This document shows positions 8,153-16,488 of a DNA stretch of 37,944 nt, piece by piece (the stretch's first letter is position 1; each line of letters opens with the position of its first letter). The notes under the pieces were generated by a model. That model made no database searches. It was not told the DNA's origin and worked only from the letters and a program-made list of their open reading frames with translations. The stretch comes from Candidatus Onthousia excrementipullorum (lineage in GTDB: Bacteria > Bacillota_I > Bacilli_A > RF39 > UBA660). The stretch is from contig DVHC01000035.1 in NCBI GenBank assembly GCA_018712385.1, positions 1 to 37,944 on the forward strand, written 5' to 3'. The translations under genes were made by a program, and so were the position numbers.

Positions 8153-8959
8153 TCACATTAACATTTTAATTTCTTTTTTATTTAAGCCAGTATAGTTCAT
8201 TACTTTACTAACACTTTCTCCTGCTTTTAACATCGCTTTAGCAATAGATTTTCTCTCATTATTAGCACCTTCTTTTCTAGCAGAATTTACTTCTTTCTTA
8301 TGCACTATCTCAGCATCATAGTACATGCCAAATTTATCATCTAATCCTAATTCTTTTAACTTTTCCATAATTATTCTCCCTTCTTCTAAATCTCCTACTA
8401 TTTCTTCCATCTCTTCATAAGAGTTTGCTGTTAACATAGATAAGTAAGTTTCATATTTGTTAGTTCCATTATATCTTATTCCTTTGTAATTTAAAAGATA
8501 TATATCTACAATATTTATATTTTTTAATATCTTAGCATATTTAGGATCTTGTAACTTATAATCTATTAAACTATTATCTTTATTACCATCATTTCCTACT
8601 TTATTATTTAAATTTATTTGAGTTACATATCTTTCATCATAATTTTCTCCTGATAAGTAACCATAACCGGCTAATCTTAAAGCATAATATAGATTCTTTG
8701 TTAAAGTGTATTCGTGGATAAACTGATTTAATTCTAGATTAATAAGGTGTTTTCCTTTCTCATAAATTAAATCTGCTCTATAATCTTTAGCTTTATTACC
8801 AGTATTCATCTCAGCATCAACTAACTTATATTTCGTTAAATCAATACTAGTTTTAAATTTAATAATATCTTCATAGAACCAACTATAGCGTTTATCTTTA
8901 AGTAAAGCTTTTGCAGTTGTATCTGACATTAATGATATAAATCTAGGTACTTTATTCAT
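8153..8959 (-). CDS. Rpn-family recombination-promoting nuclease/putative transposase (PF12784)
   Basis: The start was set at the ATG ending at 8959, eight bases after a GGAGG site, because the 11 extra upstream codons have no ribosome site. The 268-residue product begins MNKVPRFISLMSDTTAKALL, the standard opening of this family. The PD-(D/E)XK core reads DYRADLIYEKG then INLELNQ, giving Asp and Glu-x-Asn where Glu-x-Gln or Glu-x-Lys is more usual. IRYNGTNKYETYLSMLTANS and KLKELGLDDKFGMYYDAEIV follow. The C-terminal tail is charged and ends in a short helix-turn-helix-like segment (SKVMNYTGLNKKEIKML). Family members are annotated as transposases, but known Rpn proteins are DNA nucleases that stimulate RecA-independent recombination. 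Confidence 0.88.
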   Translation of the reverse strand: MNKVPRFISLMSDTTAKALLKDKRYSWFYEDIIKFKTSIDLTKYKLVDAEMNTGNKAKDYRADLIYEKGKHLINLELNQFIHEYTLTKNLYYALRLAGYGYLSGENYDERYVTQINLNNKVGNDGNKDNSLIDYKLQDPKYAKILKNINIVDIYLLNYKGIRYNGTNKYETYLSMLTANSYEEMEEIVGDLEEGRIIMEKLKELGLDDKFGMYYDAEIVHKKEVNSARKEGANNERKSIAKAMLKAGESVSKVMNYTGLNKKEIKMLM

Positions 8960-9333
8960 AAAGTTCCTCCTCTCTGCAATTAGATATATCATAGTCTATA
9001 AATCATTGCAAAAAGGCAATTTTCAAAATTCAAGAAAAATATGGCTTCAATTTACTATTTTCTCTAGACGAATTTTAAATATTTATATCAAAAACTTCTT
9101 AAAATTACAAAATTCATACTTTTTTCAAAAATTTTAAATTTCCTCCTTTCTCCATCTTTTATGTGTCGCCTCTTCTGTCTATAAAGTATCATAATAGATA
9201 AATTGTGTCAATAGAAAAATAGGTAAAAAATAGACAATATCCCAAATAATAATATTAATATCTTCTCTAATAATCAAGTATAATATTAAGAAAAAGAATA
9301 AAGAAACATAAGAACAAAAAAACACAAATTTTA
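8960..9333. other. Gene-free stretch upstream of the Rpn gene
   Basis: No open frame of useful length is found on either strand. It holds the Rpn promoter (8983-9011), an orphan GGAGG on the minus strand (complement at 9142-9146) with no start codon at a workable distance, and a TTGACA box (complement at 9206-9211) with a poor -10 partner (TACTTT, 17-base spacing). These may be traces of a lost gene. Confidence 0.5.
8983..9011 (-). promoter_or_regulatory. Promoter of the Rpn gene
   Basis: On the minus strand, TTGCAA (9006-9011) is followed after 17 bases by TATATC (8983-8988), preceded by TG at the extended -10 position. The predicted transcript would begin about 17 bases before the ATG at 8959. 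Confidence 0.5.
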
Positions 9334-9364
9334 CCAAAAGAAAAAGCATAGTCTAAACTATACT
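9334..9364 (-). terminator. Intrinsic terminator of ppaC
   Basis: An 8-bp stem (9345-9352 with 9357-9364, one G-U pair on the transcript) with a four-base loop overlaps the stop codon and is followed on the minus strand by TTTTCTTTT. Confidence 0.65.
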
Positions 9365-10985
9365 ATTTCTCAAAACTTGCCATTATTACAGGTACTACAT
9401 TCTTCTTACGAGATACACAGTCTTGTAAATATTCTCCTTCACTCATATCTTTATCATAAGCATTATCCATTATATCTTTAGCTTTTCTATTAAATAGAAC
9501 GTAAGAACCATTCTTAATGATATCTGTTATATATAAAGCGATTAATGAATAGTTATTACCCTCTGCTTCTCTATCTAAGGTATCAAGATAAGCATCCATA
9601 TCTTTTTTAATATCATCAAAGTTGGTAGTAAAGAATTGTCCTATACCTAAAGTCTTATCATCTACTGTATATAGTTTAAAGTCATTATATAGTACATCTT
9701 CATGAGTCATACCATCAAGTGATGTACCTGCTTTAATTAAATTGAGTCCATATTCTTCATAATCTACTCCAGCGATACTAGATAACTCTTTAACAGCTTT
9801 TCTATCTAATTCTGTAGTTGTAGGTGATTTAAGTATTAACGTATCTGATAAAATTCCCGATAACATCATACCCGCTATTTCTTTTGGTATTTCAATATTT
9901 CTTTCTTTATATAACGAATAAATAATAGTATTACTTGAACCAACAGCCATATTTCTAAAGTTAATAGGACTAGCAGTAGAAAGACTACTTAAATTATGAT
10001 GGTCAACTATTTCTAGGATTTCTGCCTCATCCAATCCTTCAGCACTTTGCTTTTCTTCATTATGGTCAACAAGTATTACTTTCTTAGGATTTTTAGAATC
10101 TAAATCTGTTATTCTTAGAAGCCCTAAACATTTACCTGTTCTTCCATTGATAACAGGATAATTAGTATGTCTTAATTTCTTATTAACATCTAATATATCA
10201 TCAACATAACTATTTTCATCAAAGTAAACGGCATCTTTAGTAGTTCTTTCCATTGTTCTAATATAATTAGTTAAACCTATTAATTTGGCAATATGATATG
10301 TATCATAACTACTTCTAATAATATTAACGCCATTTTCTTTAGCAAGTTCTATATGTTCATCTTTTATTTCACTAAATCCTGATAGTATAATCATCTTAAC
10401 TTTAGAATTAACAGCATATTCTATAACACTATGTCTATCTCCTACTATTAAGATATCATCACTAGTTAGTTTAACTGTATTTATAAAAGTTGTACTACGA
10501 TAAGCAGCGGCTAGAATATTACCAACTATCTCATCATCTGCTCTATTTACTTCTTCAGCATTTAAAACATTAAGTAAGTTATCATAACTAGTTTCAAGCT
10601 TCTCTACTTTAGTATTAATAAAAGTATGTGCTAAATCTTTAATTGTAACTATTCCTTTAAATTTATTTTTATCATCAACTATTGGTACACCAGTTAACCC
10701 TTCATTTAACATATAGATATAACTATCAAAAATAGATTTCTTTTCATTTAAGAAATAGCCCTTATGATAATTAATATCTTTAAGTTGTAATTTAACATCA
10801 TTTAAATATGCAGGCTCTTTTACTTTAAAGTAATTTAAAGCGTATTTAGTTTCTTTATTAATTACACTTAATACACGAGGCTCTACATTAAAACCTAATT
10901 GTTTTTTTAAATAAGAATAACTTATCGCTGCACTAACTGAGTCTGTATCAGGTTTACGATGCCCAAAAACATATATTTTTTCCAT
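9363..10985 (-). CDS. ppaC: Family II (Mn-dependent) inorganic pyrophosphatase with CBS and DRTGG domains
   Basis: Hydrolyses pyrophosphate to phosphate in the cytoplasm and pulls biosynthetic reactions forward. At 540 residues it belongs to the long, nucleotide-regulated type. The DHH catalytic half starts with FGHRKPDTDSVSAA (metal ligands His and Asp). A first CBS repeat follows at about 70-120 (GLTGVPIVDD), then a DRTGG-type region at about 130-240, and a second CBS at about 245-300. The catalytic core resumes with LVDHNE and EIVDHHN, and a DHHA2 domain ends in DCVSRKKNVVPVI. CBS domains of relatives bind AMP/ADP (inhibition) or ATP and, with DRTGG, diadenosine polyphosphates (activation); the same is inferred here. 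It has its own promoter and terminator. Confidence 0.95.
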   Translation of the reverse strand: MEKIYVFGHRKPDTDSVSAAISYSYLKKQLGFNVEPRVLSVINKETKYALNYFKVKEPAYLNDVKLQLKDINYHKGYFLNEKKSIFDSYIYMLNEGLTGVPIVDDKNKFKGIVTIKDLAHTFINTKVEKLETSYDNLLNVLNAEEVNRADDEIVGNILAAAYRSTTFINTVKLTSDDILIVGDRHSVIEYAVNSKVKMIILSGFSEIKDEHIELAKENGVNIIRSSYDTYHIAKLIGLTNYIRTMERTTKDAVYFDENSYVDDILDVNKKLRHTNYPVINGRTGKCLGLLRITDLDSKNPKKVILVDHNEEKQSAEGLDEAEILEIVDHHNLSSLSTASPINFRNMAVGSSNTIIYSLYKERNIEIPKEIAGMMLSGILSDTLILKSPTTTELDRKAVKELSSIAGVDYEEYGLNLIKAGTSLDGMTHEDVLYNDFKLYTVDDKTLGIGQFFTTNFDDIKKDMDAYLDTLDREAEGNNYSLIALYITDIIKNGSYVLFNRKAKDIMDNAYDKDMSEGEYLQDCVSRKKNVVPVIMASFEK

Positions 10986-11009
10986 ATTACTCCTTCTTTC
11001 TACCAGTAG

Positions 11010-11037
11010 ATTATATCATATTTTCTTTATATTGCAA
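11010..11037 (-). promoter_or_regulatory. Promoter of ppaC
   Basis: The minus strand shows TTGCAA (11032-11037), a 16-base spacer, and TATAAT (11010-11015) in an extended form TGATATAAT, about 25 bases upstream of the ppaC ATG. Confidence 0.7.
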
Positions 11038-11041
11038 AGGA

Positions 11042-11899
11042 TTAAATAGGATTAACATGAATTACTGTTAAATATATTTCATCAAACTTTTCAAGTTCTC
11101 GTTCTATTTTATTAGCAATATCATGAGATTCATAAGTAGACATATTACCATCCACAAAGATAGTAAAAGATATTTGATATTTATATCCTACTGGTGTGGC
11201 ATTAAAGTGAGTTATTTTCTTTACTTCACTATATTTCTTAACTACTTCTAAAACTTTATCTTTTGTATCATTATCTATAGCTTTATCCATTAAGACATCA
11301 TAACTTTCTTTAAAGATTTTAAGGCCACTAATTAATATCCATAAAGCTATTAAGACACCCACCAAACCATCAACAAAATAAATTCCAAAGCTAGTTAATA
11401 TAATTGCTAGTAAGTTAATACTAGTAACAATAGCATCATATAAATGGTCTTTTGAGTTAGCTTTAAGTAGTAAACTATTTAGACTCTTAGATAGTTTATT
11501 AGTATAGAAATATAAAGATAATTTAATTATTATAGTAATAATACAAACTACTATTAGCATATATGAAAAGGTATAATCGCTTTTAACTAGAATTGATTCT
11601 AGTGAGTCTTTAAATAGAGTGACTGCTACTACAATAATAACAATACTTATTAAAAGAGAATAAATATATTCTGCTTTACCATGACCAAGGTTATGATCAT
11701 CATCACTTGGTTTACTTGCTATTTTATTACCTATTAATGTCATAAGAGATGAGAAAATATCTCCTAAACTATTAATAGCATCGGCCATCATCGCTTGACT
11801 TGAAGTAAAGAATGAAGCGATAAATTTAATTACAAATAAAAATAAATTAAAAAATATTCCTAAAAAACTTGCTATTTTAGTAGCTTTAAATCTTTGCAT
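11042..11899 (-). CDS. Cation diffusion facilitator (CDF) metal efflux transporter
   Basis: Predicted proton-driven exporter of Zn2+, Fe2+, Mn2+ or Cd2+ in the cytoplasmic membrane. The 285-residue protein has six hydrophobic helices over residues 10-200 and a C-terminal cytoplasmic domain with the usual alpha-beta pattern. Helix 2 carries MMADAINSLGD and helix 5 carries KDHLYDAIVTS, the two Asp/His-containing halves of the transport site. DDHNLGHGKAEY between helices 2 and 3 is also typical. An AGGAG site lies upstream. It lies 28 bases after the HipA-associated cassette and may be read through from it, but its role looks unrelated. Confidence 0.9.
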   Translation of the reverse strand: MQRFKATKIASFLGIFFNLFLFVIKFIASFFTSSQAMMADAINSLGDIFSSLMTLIGNKIASKPSDDDHNLGHGKAEYIYSLLISIVIIVVAVTLFKDSLESILVKSDYTFSYMLIVVCIITIIIKLSLYFYTNKLSKSLNSLLLKANSKDHLYDAIVTSINLLAIILTSFGIYFVDGLVGVLIALWILISGLKIFKESYDVLMDKAIDNDTKDKVLEVVKKYSEVKKITHFNATPVGYKYQISFTIFVDGNMSTYESHDIANKIERELEKFDEIYLTVIHVNPI

Positions 11900-11927
11900 A
11901 ACATCATACTCCTAATTAATTATATTA

Positions 11928-13109
11928 TTATTTAATAGTATCTACTCGTGTTTTTAATGTCTTAACTAATCTTTTTTCTAACATACTTCTTTCTCTTAGA
12001 AGAAAGTCTACTGGTGTTACATCTTTATTTTTTCTAATAAATTTATTATAACTTGCTTTATGATTTTTAACAAACTCTTCTGCTTCATCAAATAGTCTCT
12101 TTTCTTTAATGCACTCTAAATCCATTTTATATCTTTTTAATGCTTCTTTATAAGGAACTCTAACTGCTATTTTTAAAATCTCTCTTTCAGCAATTCTATC
12201 AGAAAAATCATTATCATAAGTAACATAGAAATATTTAAGAGAACCATCTTCTTTAAAATTATCTCTATTTACTTTACAAATATCTATCATTTTAGCATTT
12301 TCTCTTACTACAATACTATGATAATCTTTATCAAAGTTATTAAGGGAAAAACTATTAAAAAGTTCACCTAAGCTATCTACTTTAACATCATCTTTAACTT
12401 GATAATATCTTATAGGCATTTCATCAAGATTATCTTGATATTCACTAAAAAATATTTCTTCTTTGCCTTTACCTACTATCTCAGTACTATTAGAAAGTAG
12501 TCTTATAAAATCTTGATTAAATAGTGCTAGAAATAAAGAAGGCTCAGTTAAAGACCAAGATTCGTCTTTATGATATTCTAATTCAAAACATATATCTTTT
12601 ATAAATTTATAACCTTGTCTATTACAAGGAACAATTTCTTCTTTTAATGAACTGTTACTTAATGTAACTTTTTCACTTTCCTTAATCAAGCTAAGCATTC
12701 TTTCATTTTCTTCTTTTATAGTAGTATCAACAAGTAATTTTGTAGACAGCATATTAGAGTTCATTTTTTCTTTCATAAAGTCACTAATAAAAGCATATTC
12801 TCCATATCCAAAAGAGAAACGTACTACCCCATCTCTTTTAAAAGTTATAGCATCTTGCATTCTAATATATTTAAATAAATCAAATGGTTCATTACTAGGA
12901 TATTCTTTAATATGATAAGGATATATAGTATCTTTTAAAGAGAAATAATTATTACTAAATAATAGATTAACTAAGTCTTTATTAGATAGTTTTATAATAT
13001 CATTATCTTTTAGTTCTCCATAACTAAAATTAGTATAACCTGAAAAGCCTCCACTTTTATTTAAATTAAAATATCTATAATTAGCACTATCAAATCCATT
13101 ACATTTCAT
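11928..13109 (-). CDS. Uncharacterised protein of the HipA-like kinase cassette
   Basis: I do not recognise a family in this 393-residue protein. It has no signal peptide or membrane segment, so it is probably cytoplasmic. The sequence begins MKCNGFDSANYRYFNLNKSG, has a mid-region rich in aromatic and charged residues (VRFSFGYGEYAF), and ends in a strongly basic helical part (EEFVKNHKASYNKFIRKNK, then LLRERSMLEKRLVKTLKTRV) that could bind nucleic acid or a partner. Its ATG lies inside the last codons of the HipA-like gene (overlap of 11 bases), so the two are probably translated together. That tight coupling suggests a shared function, for instance as target, regulator or effector of the kinase; this is inference. 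Confidence 0.8.
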   Translation of the reverse strand: MKCNGFDSANYRYFNLNKSGGFSGYTNFSYGELKDNDIIKLSNKDLVNLLFSNNYFSLKDTIYPYHIKEYPSNEPFDLFKYIRMQDAITFKRDGVVRFSFGYGEYAFISDFMKEKMNSNMLSTKLLVDTTIKEENERMLSLIKESEKVTLSNSSLKEEIVPCNRQGYKFIKDICFELEYHKDESWSLTEPSLFLALFNQDFIRLLSNSTEIVGKGKEEIFFSEYQDNLDEMPIRYYQVKDDVKVDSLGELFNSFSLNNFDKDYHSIVVRENAKMIDICKVNRDNFKEDGSLKYFYVTYDNDFSDRIAEREILKIAVRVPYKEALKRYKMDLECIKEKRLFDEAEEFVKNHKASYNKFIRKNKDVTPVDFLLRERSMLEKRLVKTLKTRVDTIK

Positions 13110-14289
13110 CTTTATATTTTCCCTTTGCTTGTTTTAATAACTCTATTCTTTCACCAAAACCTTCTACTGTTTTCTCTAACCTTTTGGGATTTAATTCTAT
13201 TATATCGGAATATTTTTCTAAAACTTCTTTATACTCATCTTTCAAACCATCTAATTTTGTTAAATCATATTTTTCTAACTTGATATAATTAACTAACTCA
13301 TTAACTGTCATATTATGAGAATGGAAAAACTTATATTCTTCATTATCAAAATCTAAATATGGAAGTGTTACATCTGATTGTAGGCTTGTTCCAGTATCAA
13401 AAATAGGTGTTATTCTTTCCCATTCTAAAGTTTTAACATTTCTAATAATACCATAATTTTTCATATGTCTATCTGTATTTAACATTAAATAATCAACTAT
13501 ATACATATCTGATAATTTCTTCTTTACATCTTTAATACCATAAGACTCTAAGATGCTAACATACTTTTCATAGTCACTAACATTATCATCACTATCTAAA
13601 TTCATAATATCACTAGCCGATATAATTTCTTCATCTTTAGTTAAAAAGTTCTTACACTTACTAACTAATTGCCCCGATAATATATCTAAAGTATAATTAC
13701 AATAATCTAAATCAAGTCTTTTACAAATCCTAGAAGCTAGCCATTCATTTATAGGTTCTAATCCTGATATAGAATATGTTCCTTTTACTAAAACTCTATT
13801 ATTATCTTTATCAATAATCCATCCTTTTTTTACCATTCCATCTGTAGTATTGTTAGGAGAATGCAAGCTGATTCTTGTACTTGATTCCCTAGAATTAGAA
13901 TTTAGTGATACATCTAAATAATCTTTATACTCAAAATCATTCGTAAAAAAATTTATATCTTTCCATTTTAGATTTTGTTGTTCTTCCTTAATCCAATATT
14001 GATCAGATAAAGATAATCCATAGGCTTTATTTAAAAGTTCTGTAGGAGATACTACATTTAACCTTTCTAATAACTTCTCTATATTTTGTCTCCATGCTGG
14101 AATACCTCTACCTTTAAACCATGAATTTAATGCAACTAATACATTTTCATTATGGTTATATGCATTATATAAAGATAATGGTGCATAGTTAATATCATAA
14201 AATTCATATATTTTTTGGAATGTGTTATTCTCATCCATTTCTGCTAACAATACTTTTTTATTTTGATTCATTAAGATTACTTTCATCAT
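13099..14289 (-). CDS. HipA-like protein kinase
   Basis: The start was placed at the ATG ending at 14289 because GAGGG sits eight bases before it; an ATG ten codons upstream has no such site. The 396-residue product keeps the HipA kinase landmarks: a loop rich in Asn/Thr/Gly (PNNTTDGMVKKGW, about 145-157), an ATP-binding Lys in VLVKG (Lys169), the catalytic loop LNTDRHMKNYG (Asp273, Asn278) and a metal-binding Asp in PIFDTG (Asp298). Known HipA proteins are Ser/Thr kinases, and the E. coli one phosphorylates GltX and causes persistence. The usual HipB-type helix-turn-helix antitoxin is absent next door; a zinc-ribbon protein gene precedes it and an unknown gene follows. All catalytic residues are present, so activity is likely. 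The substrate is unknown. Confidence 0.8.
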   Translation of the reverse strand: MMKVILMNQNKKVLLAEMDENNTFQKIYEFYDINYAPLSLYNAYNHNENVLVALNSWFKGRGIPAWRQNIEKLLERLNVVSPTELLNKAYGLSLSDQYWIKEEQQNLKWKDINFFTNDFEYKDYLDVSLNSNSRESSTRISLHSPNNTTDGMVKKGWIIDKDNNRVLVKGTYSISGLEPINEWLASRICKRLDLDYCNYTLDILSGQLVSKCKNFLTKDEEIISASDIMNLDSDDNVSDYEKYVSILESYGIKDVKKKLSDMYIVDYLMLNTDRHMKNYGIIRNVKTLEWERITPIFDTGTSLQSDVTLPYLDFDNEEYKFFHSHNMTVNELVNYIKLEKYDLTKLDGLKDEYKEVLEKYSDIIELNPKRLEKTVEGFGERIELLKQAKGKYKDEM

Positions 14290-14309
14290 TATCACCCTCT
14301 TTATGATAT

Positions 14310-14900
14310 CTATTTCCATCTATTAAAATCATGTCTTAAACCAAGTCTTTTCGCTCTATTTTTCTTTCTTTTCTCGCTTACTTCTATATTTCTAATATCT
14401 TCTAATGCTATCTCTAAATATTTAACAGCTGTTTTATCATCAATATCAGGATGATGTTCTTTAATTTTTTTATAAAGAGCCATAGCAAGATCTTTATCAC
14501 AAACTAAATTTATATCAGCATCATTTACAAAACTCTGTCCTTTTAAAACAGATGCCATAACTCTCTCATCAAAAGAAAGACTATCTTCTTTTCCTCTATT
14601 AGTTAATCTCAATGACTTATAATTCAAACCACATTTAACACAAACATAGTCATATTCTCCATATTCATCCATAGAAATACCCCATAAATGATTACAGTTT
14701 TCATACTCACCATATTTCATTAATCCATATAGATTTTTTCTTTTAGTAGCCAATGCATTTTTCTTTGCCTGTAGTTCTATATATTTTTTTACTATTGGAA
14801 GTTCTTCTAATCCCCATATTTCTTTCTCTATATTTCTATATTCTTTATCAATATCACTAAAGTCAGCCCTTATATATTCTAAATCATTTTTACTAATCAT
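14310..14900 (-). CDS. Zinc-ribbon protein of unknown function, upstream of the HipA-like kinase
   Basis: A 196-residue soluble protein. Residues 1-60 are highly charged and probably form a helical hairpin or coiled coil (DIDKEYRNIEKEIWGLEELP). A small metal site follows, CNHLW at 69-73 and CVKCG at 87-91, giving Cys69, His71, Cys87 and Cys90. The C-terminal half contains a helical part (DKDLAMALYKKIKEHHPDID) and a basic end (SEKRKKNRAKRLGLRHDF). I cannot name its family. It lies 20 bases before the HipA-like start, and the TGA of the small membrane gene upstream lies within its ribosome site region (TGAGGT). It could serve as the missing antitoxin or as a DNA-binding regulator; that is only a guess. 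Confidence 0.75.
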   Translation of the reverse strand: MISKNDLEYIRADFSDIDKEYRNIEKEIWGLEELPIVKKYIELQAKKNALATKRKNLYGLMKYGEYENCNHLWGISMDEYGEYDYVCVKCGLNYKSLRLTNRGKEDSLSFDERVMASVLKGQSFVNDADINLVCDKDLAMALYKKIKEHHPDIDDKTAVKYLEIALEDIRNIEVSEKRKKNRAKRLGLRHDFNRWK

Positions 14901-14909
14901 ATTAATACC

Positions 14910-15017
14910 TCACTTATTTTCTTTATTTTCATCATCACATTTACTAGCTAGCTTTAAAGCACAGTAAATAAATAAAACTATTACTGCTAAGATTATTCCT
15001 AATATTATATAAAACAT
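14910..15017 (-). CDS. Small single-pass membrane protein (35 aa) heading the HipA-like cassette
   Basis: A short gene with an AAGGGG site about ten bases before the ATG. The product is one hydrophobic helix (MFYIILGIILAVIVLFIYCA) followed by a charged tail (KLASKCDDENKENK). The layout resembles the tiny Gly-containing membrane proteins annotated as DUF3789, but the sequence is too short to be sure. An extended -10 promoter lies just upstream and the next gene begins nine bases after its TGA, so it is the first gene of the four-gene unit. The role is unknown; a small membrane toxin or a membrane anchor are possibilities. Confidence 0.6.
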   Translation of the reverse strand: MFYIILGIILAVIVLFIYCALKLASKCDDENKENK

Positions 15018-15037
15018 AGCATTGCCCCTTTTTATAT

Positions 15038-15046
15038 AGTATAACA
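15038..15046 (-). promoter_or_regulatory. Extended -10 promoter of the HipA-like cassette
   Basis: The minus strand has TGTTATACT 21-29 bases upstream of the small membrane gene, matching TG-n-TATACT. No convincing -35 box is seen. Confidence 0.55.
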
Positions 15047-15078
15047 CATAAACAAGGGTGTTTTATAAAAATATTAAC

Positions 15079-16488
15079 TTACTTATTATTTAATACTTCA
15101 TTTATCTTATCTTTAGCTTGATTTACACTATTCATATCAGGTATCATTGCATAGTCATAATCATTTAATATTGCAATAAAAACATTATTACTATCTGTAC
15201 CATCTACTGATTGAGTAGTAAATTTCCACTCTATTCCATCAATTGTATCTTTAGCAATAGATGTAACTACATCTTTAGGTATTGTTGTTGTATATAAATT
15301 ACTTAAAGAATCTAATATTTCTTTATAGTTTGTAAATGAATCGGTACTCTTTAATTTATCAAAGATAGCAAGTATAATTTTTTGACAGTTCTTTTGCCTT
15401 ACTCTATCTCTTCCTATAAAAGCATTTCTTTCTCTTGCAACAGTAAGTGTCTCTATACCATTTAGATGTTGACATCCTTTTTTTACATATAATTTTTCTT
15501 TACCACTATCATCATATGAATTTAATATAAGAGCATGAGTAGTAGTATAAGCTTGATCAGAACAATAAGTAATTCCACCTATAGTATCTACTAATTCTAC
15601 AAGACTTTCAGTAGTTACTTTTATATTATAATCTATATTAATATCAAAGAACTTTTCTAAAGATAGTTCATTTGCATCCTCTCCAAATGCATACATATGA
15701 GAAAGAGAATCTTTTTTACCATTTGTACCTGCTATTTCCATATAATAATCACGAGGAATACTAGTCATTAATATTTCATGGGTTTTAGTATTAACTGTAA
15801 TTATAGCATTATAATCTATAAGACCTGCAAAGTCTTTACCACCTATATAGATATTAAAGGCATCTTTTGTCTTTTCACTAGTTTCATTAGTTGAAGTAAT
15901 ATCTAGTTCATAAATAATTTTAAAGTTATTAGAATTAATAGTATTATCTAAAGTTAATAATATATTATAACTATTTTTATCTATTAATATAAAATCTATT
16001 TCATTATTAACAATATCTCCTATCATTTTAGGAGCATCATCGTAAGTTTTAGGATTAACATCAAATTCTTTTTTTATTTTAGTTAAAGCTTTATCAATAC
16101 TATTATTATCATAGTAATAGATATCTCCTTTAATATCTTTTTTAGTATAGTTATTACTTTTATTAGTAACTATGTAATATGTAGTTACAGTTTTTTCATT
16201 ATAGCTAAAAGATTTATCTAAGAAGTTATTAGCATAATATAGATAGTAAGTACCTATTATATTTATTATAATTGCCACAATTATTAAGATAATTCCTATA
16301 ATCTTAAAGATTTTCTTTTTTATATTAATAAAAATTATACTTAATATATTTATTATAGAGATTATAACTATTATTAAGATTAAATATTTAGTTGGCAATA
16401 TATTTATATTTAATAATAGATATAACATTACTATAAAGGTAATGATATCTATAATACTAAGTATATTTAATTTACTTATTTTTTTCAT
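15079..16488 (-). CDS. LytR-CpsA-Psr (LCP) family glycopolymer transferase
   Basis: LCP proteins move undecaprenyl-linked glycopolymers such as capsule or teichoic acid onto peptidoglycan outside the membrane. The 469-residue product has three hydrophobic helices at about 10-27, 34-55 and 60-86. An accessory domain follows at about 100-200, then the LCP domain from about 210 with SIPRDYYMEI (Arg246, Asp247) and, later, ARERNAFIGRDRVRQKNCQ, which carry the conserved Arg/Asp residues that bind the pyrophosphate lipid. It is the last gene of the capsule locus, and its start overlaps the end of the VanZ gene by 17 bases. It is therefore the likely enzyme anchoring the capsule to the wall. Confidence 0.9.
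   Translation of the reverse strand: MKKISKLNILSIIDIITFIVMLYLLLNINILPTKYLILIIVIISIINILSIIFINIKKKIFKIIGIILIIVAIIINIIGTYYLYYANNFLDKSFSYNEKTVTTYYIVTNKSNNYTKKDIKGDIYYYDNNSIDKALTKIKKEFDVNPKTYDDAPKMIGDIVNNEIDFILIDKNSYNILLTLDNTINSNNFKIIYELDITSTNETSEKTKDAFNIYIGGKDFAGLIDYNAIITVNTKTHEILMTSIPRDYYMEIAGTNGKKDSLSHMYAFGEDANELSLEKFFDINIDYNIKVTTESLVELVDTIGGITYCSDQAYTTTHALILNSYDDSGKEKLYVKKGCQHLNGIETLTVARERNAFIGRDRVRQKNCQKIILAIFDKLKSTDSFTNYKEILDSLSNLYTTTIPKDVVTSIAKDTIDGIEWKFTTQSVDGTDSNNVFIAILNDYDYAMIPDMNSVNQAKDKINEVLNNK

Noticed and set aside
8960-8992. Longer start for the Rpn protein (11 extra codons)
   Set aside because: The extra codons contain the GGAGG ribosome site of the downstream ATG, and the other Rpn copy begins its alignment at FISL, so the shorter start is preferred.
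9138-9211. Possible small gene or leader upstream of the Rpn gene (GGAGG at 9142-9146, TTGACA at 9206-9211 on the minus strand)
   Set aside because: The nearest ATG is 24 bases after the GGAGG and opens a frame of only nine codons; the -10 box is poor. A closer promoter (8983-9011) explains the Rpn transcript.
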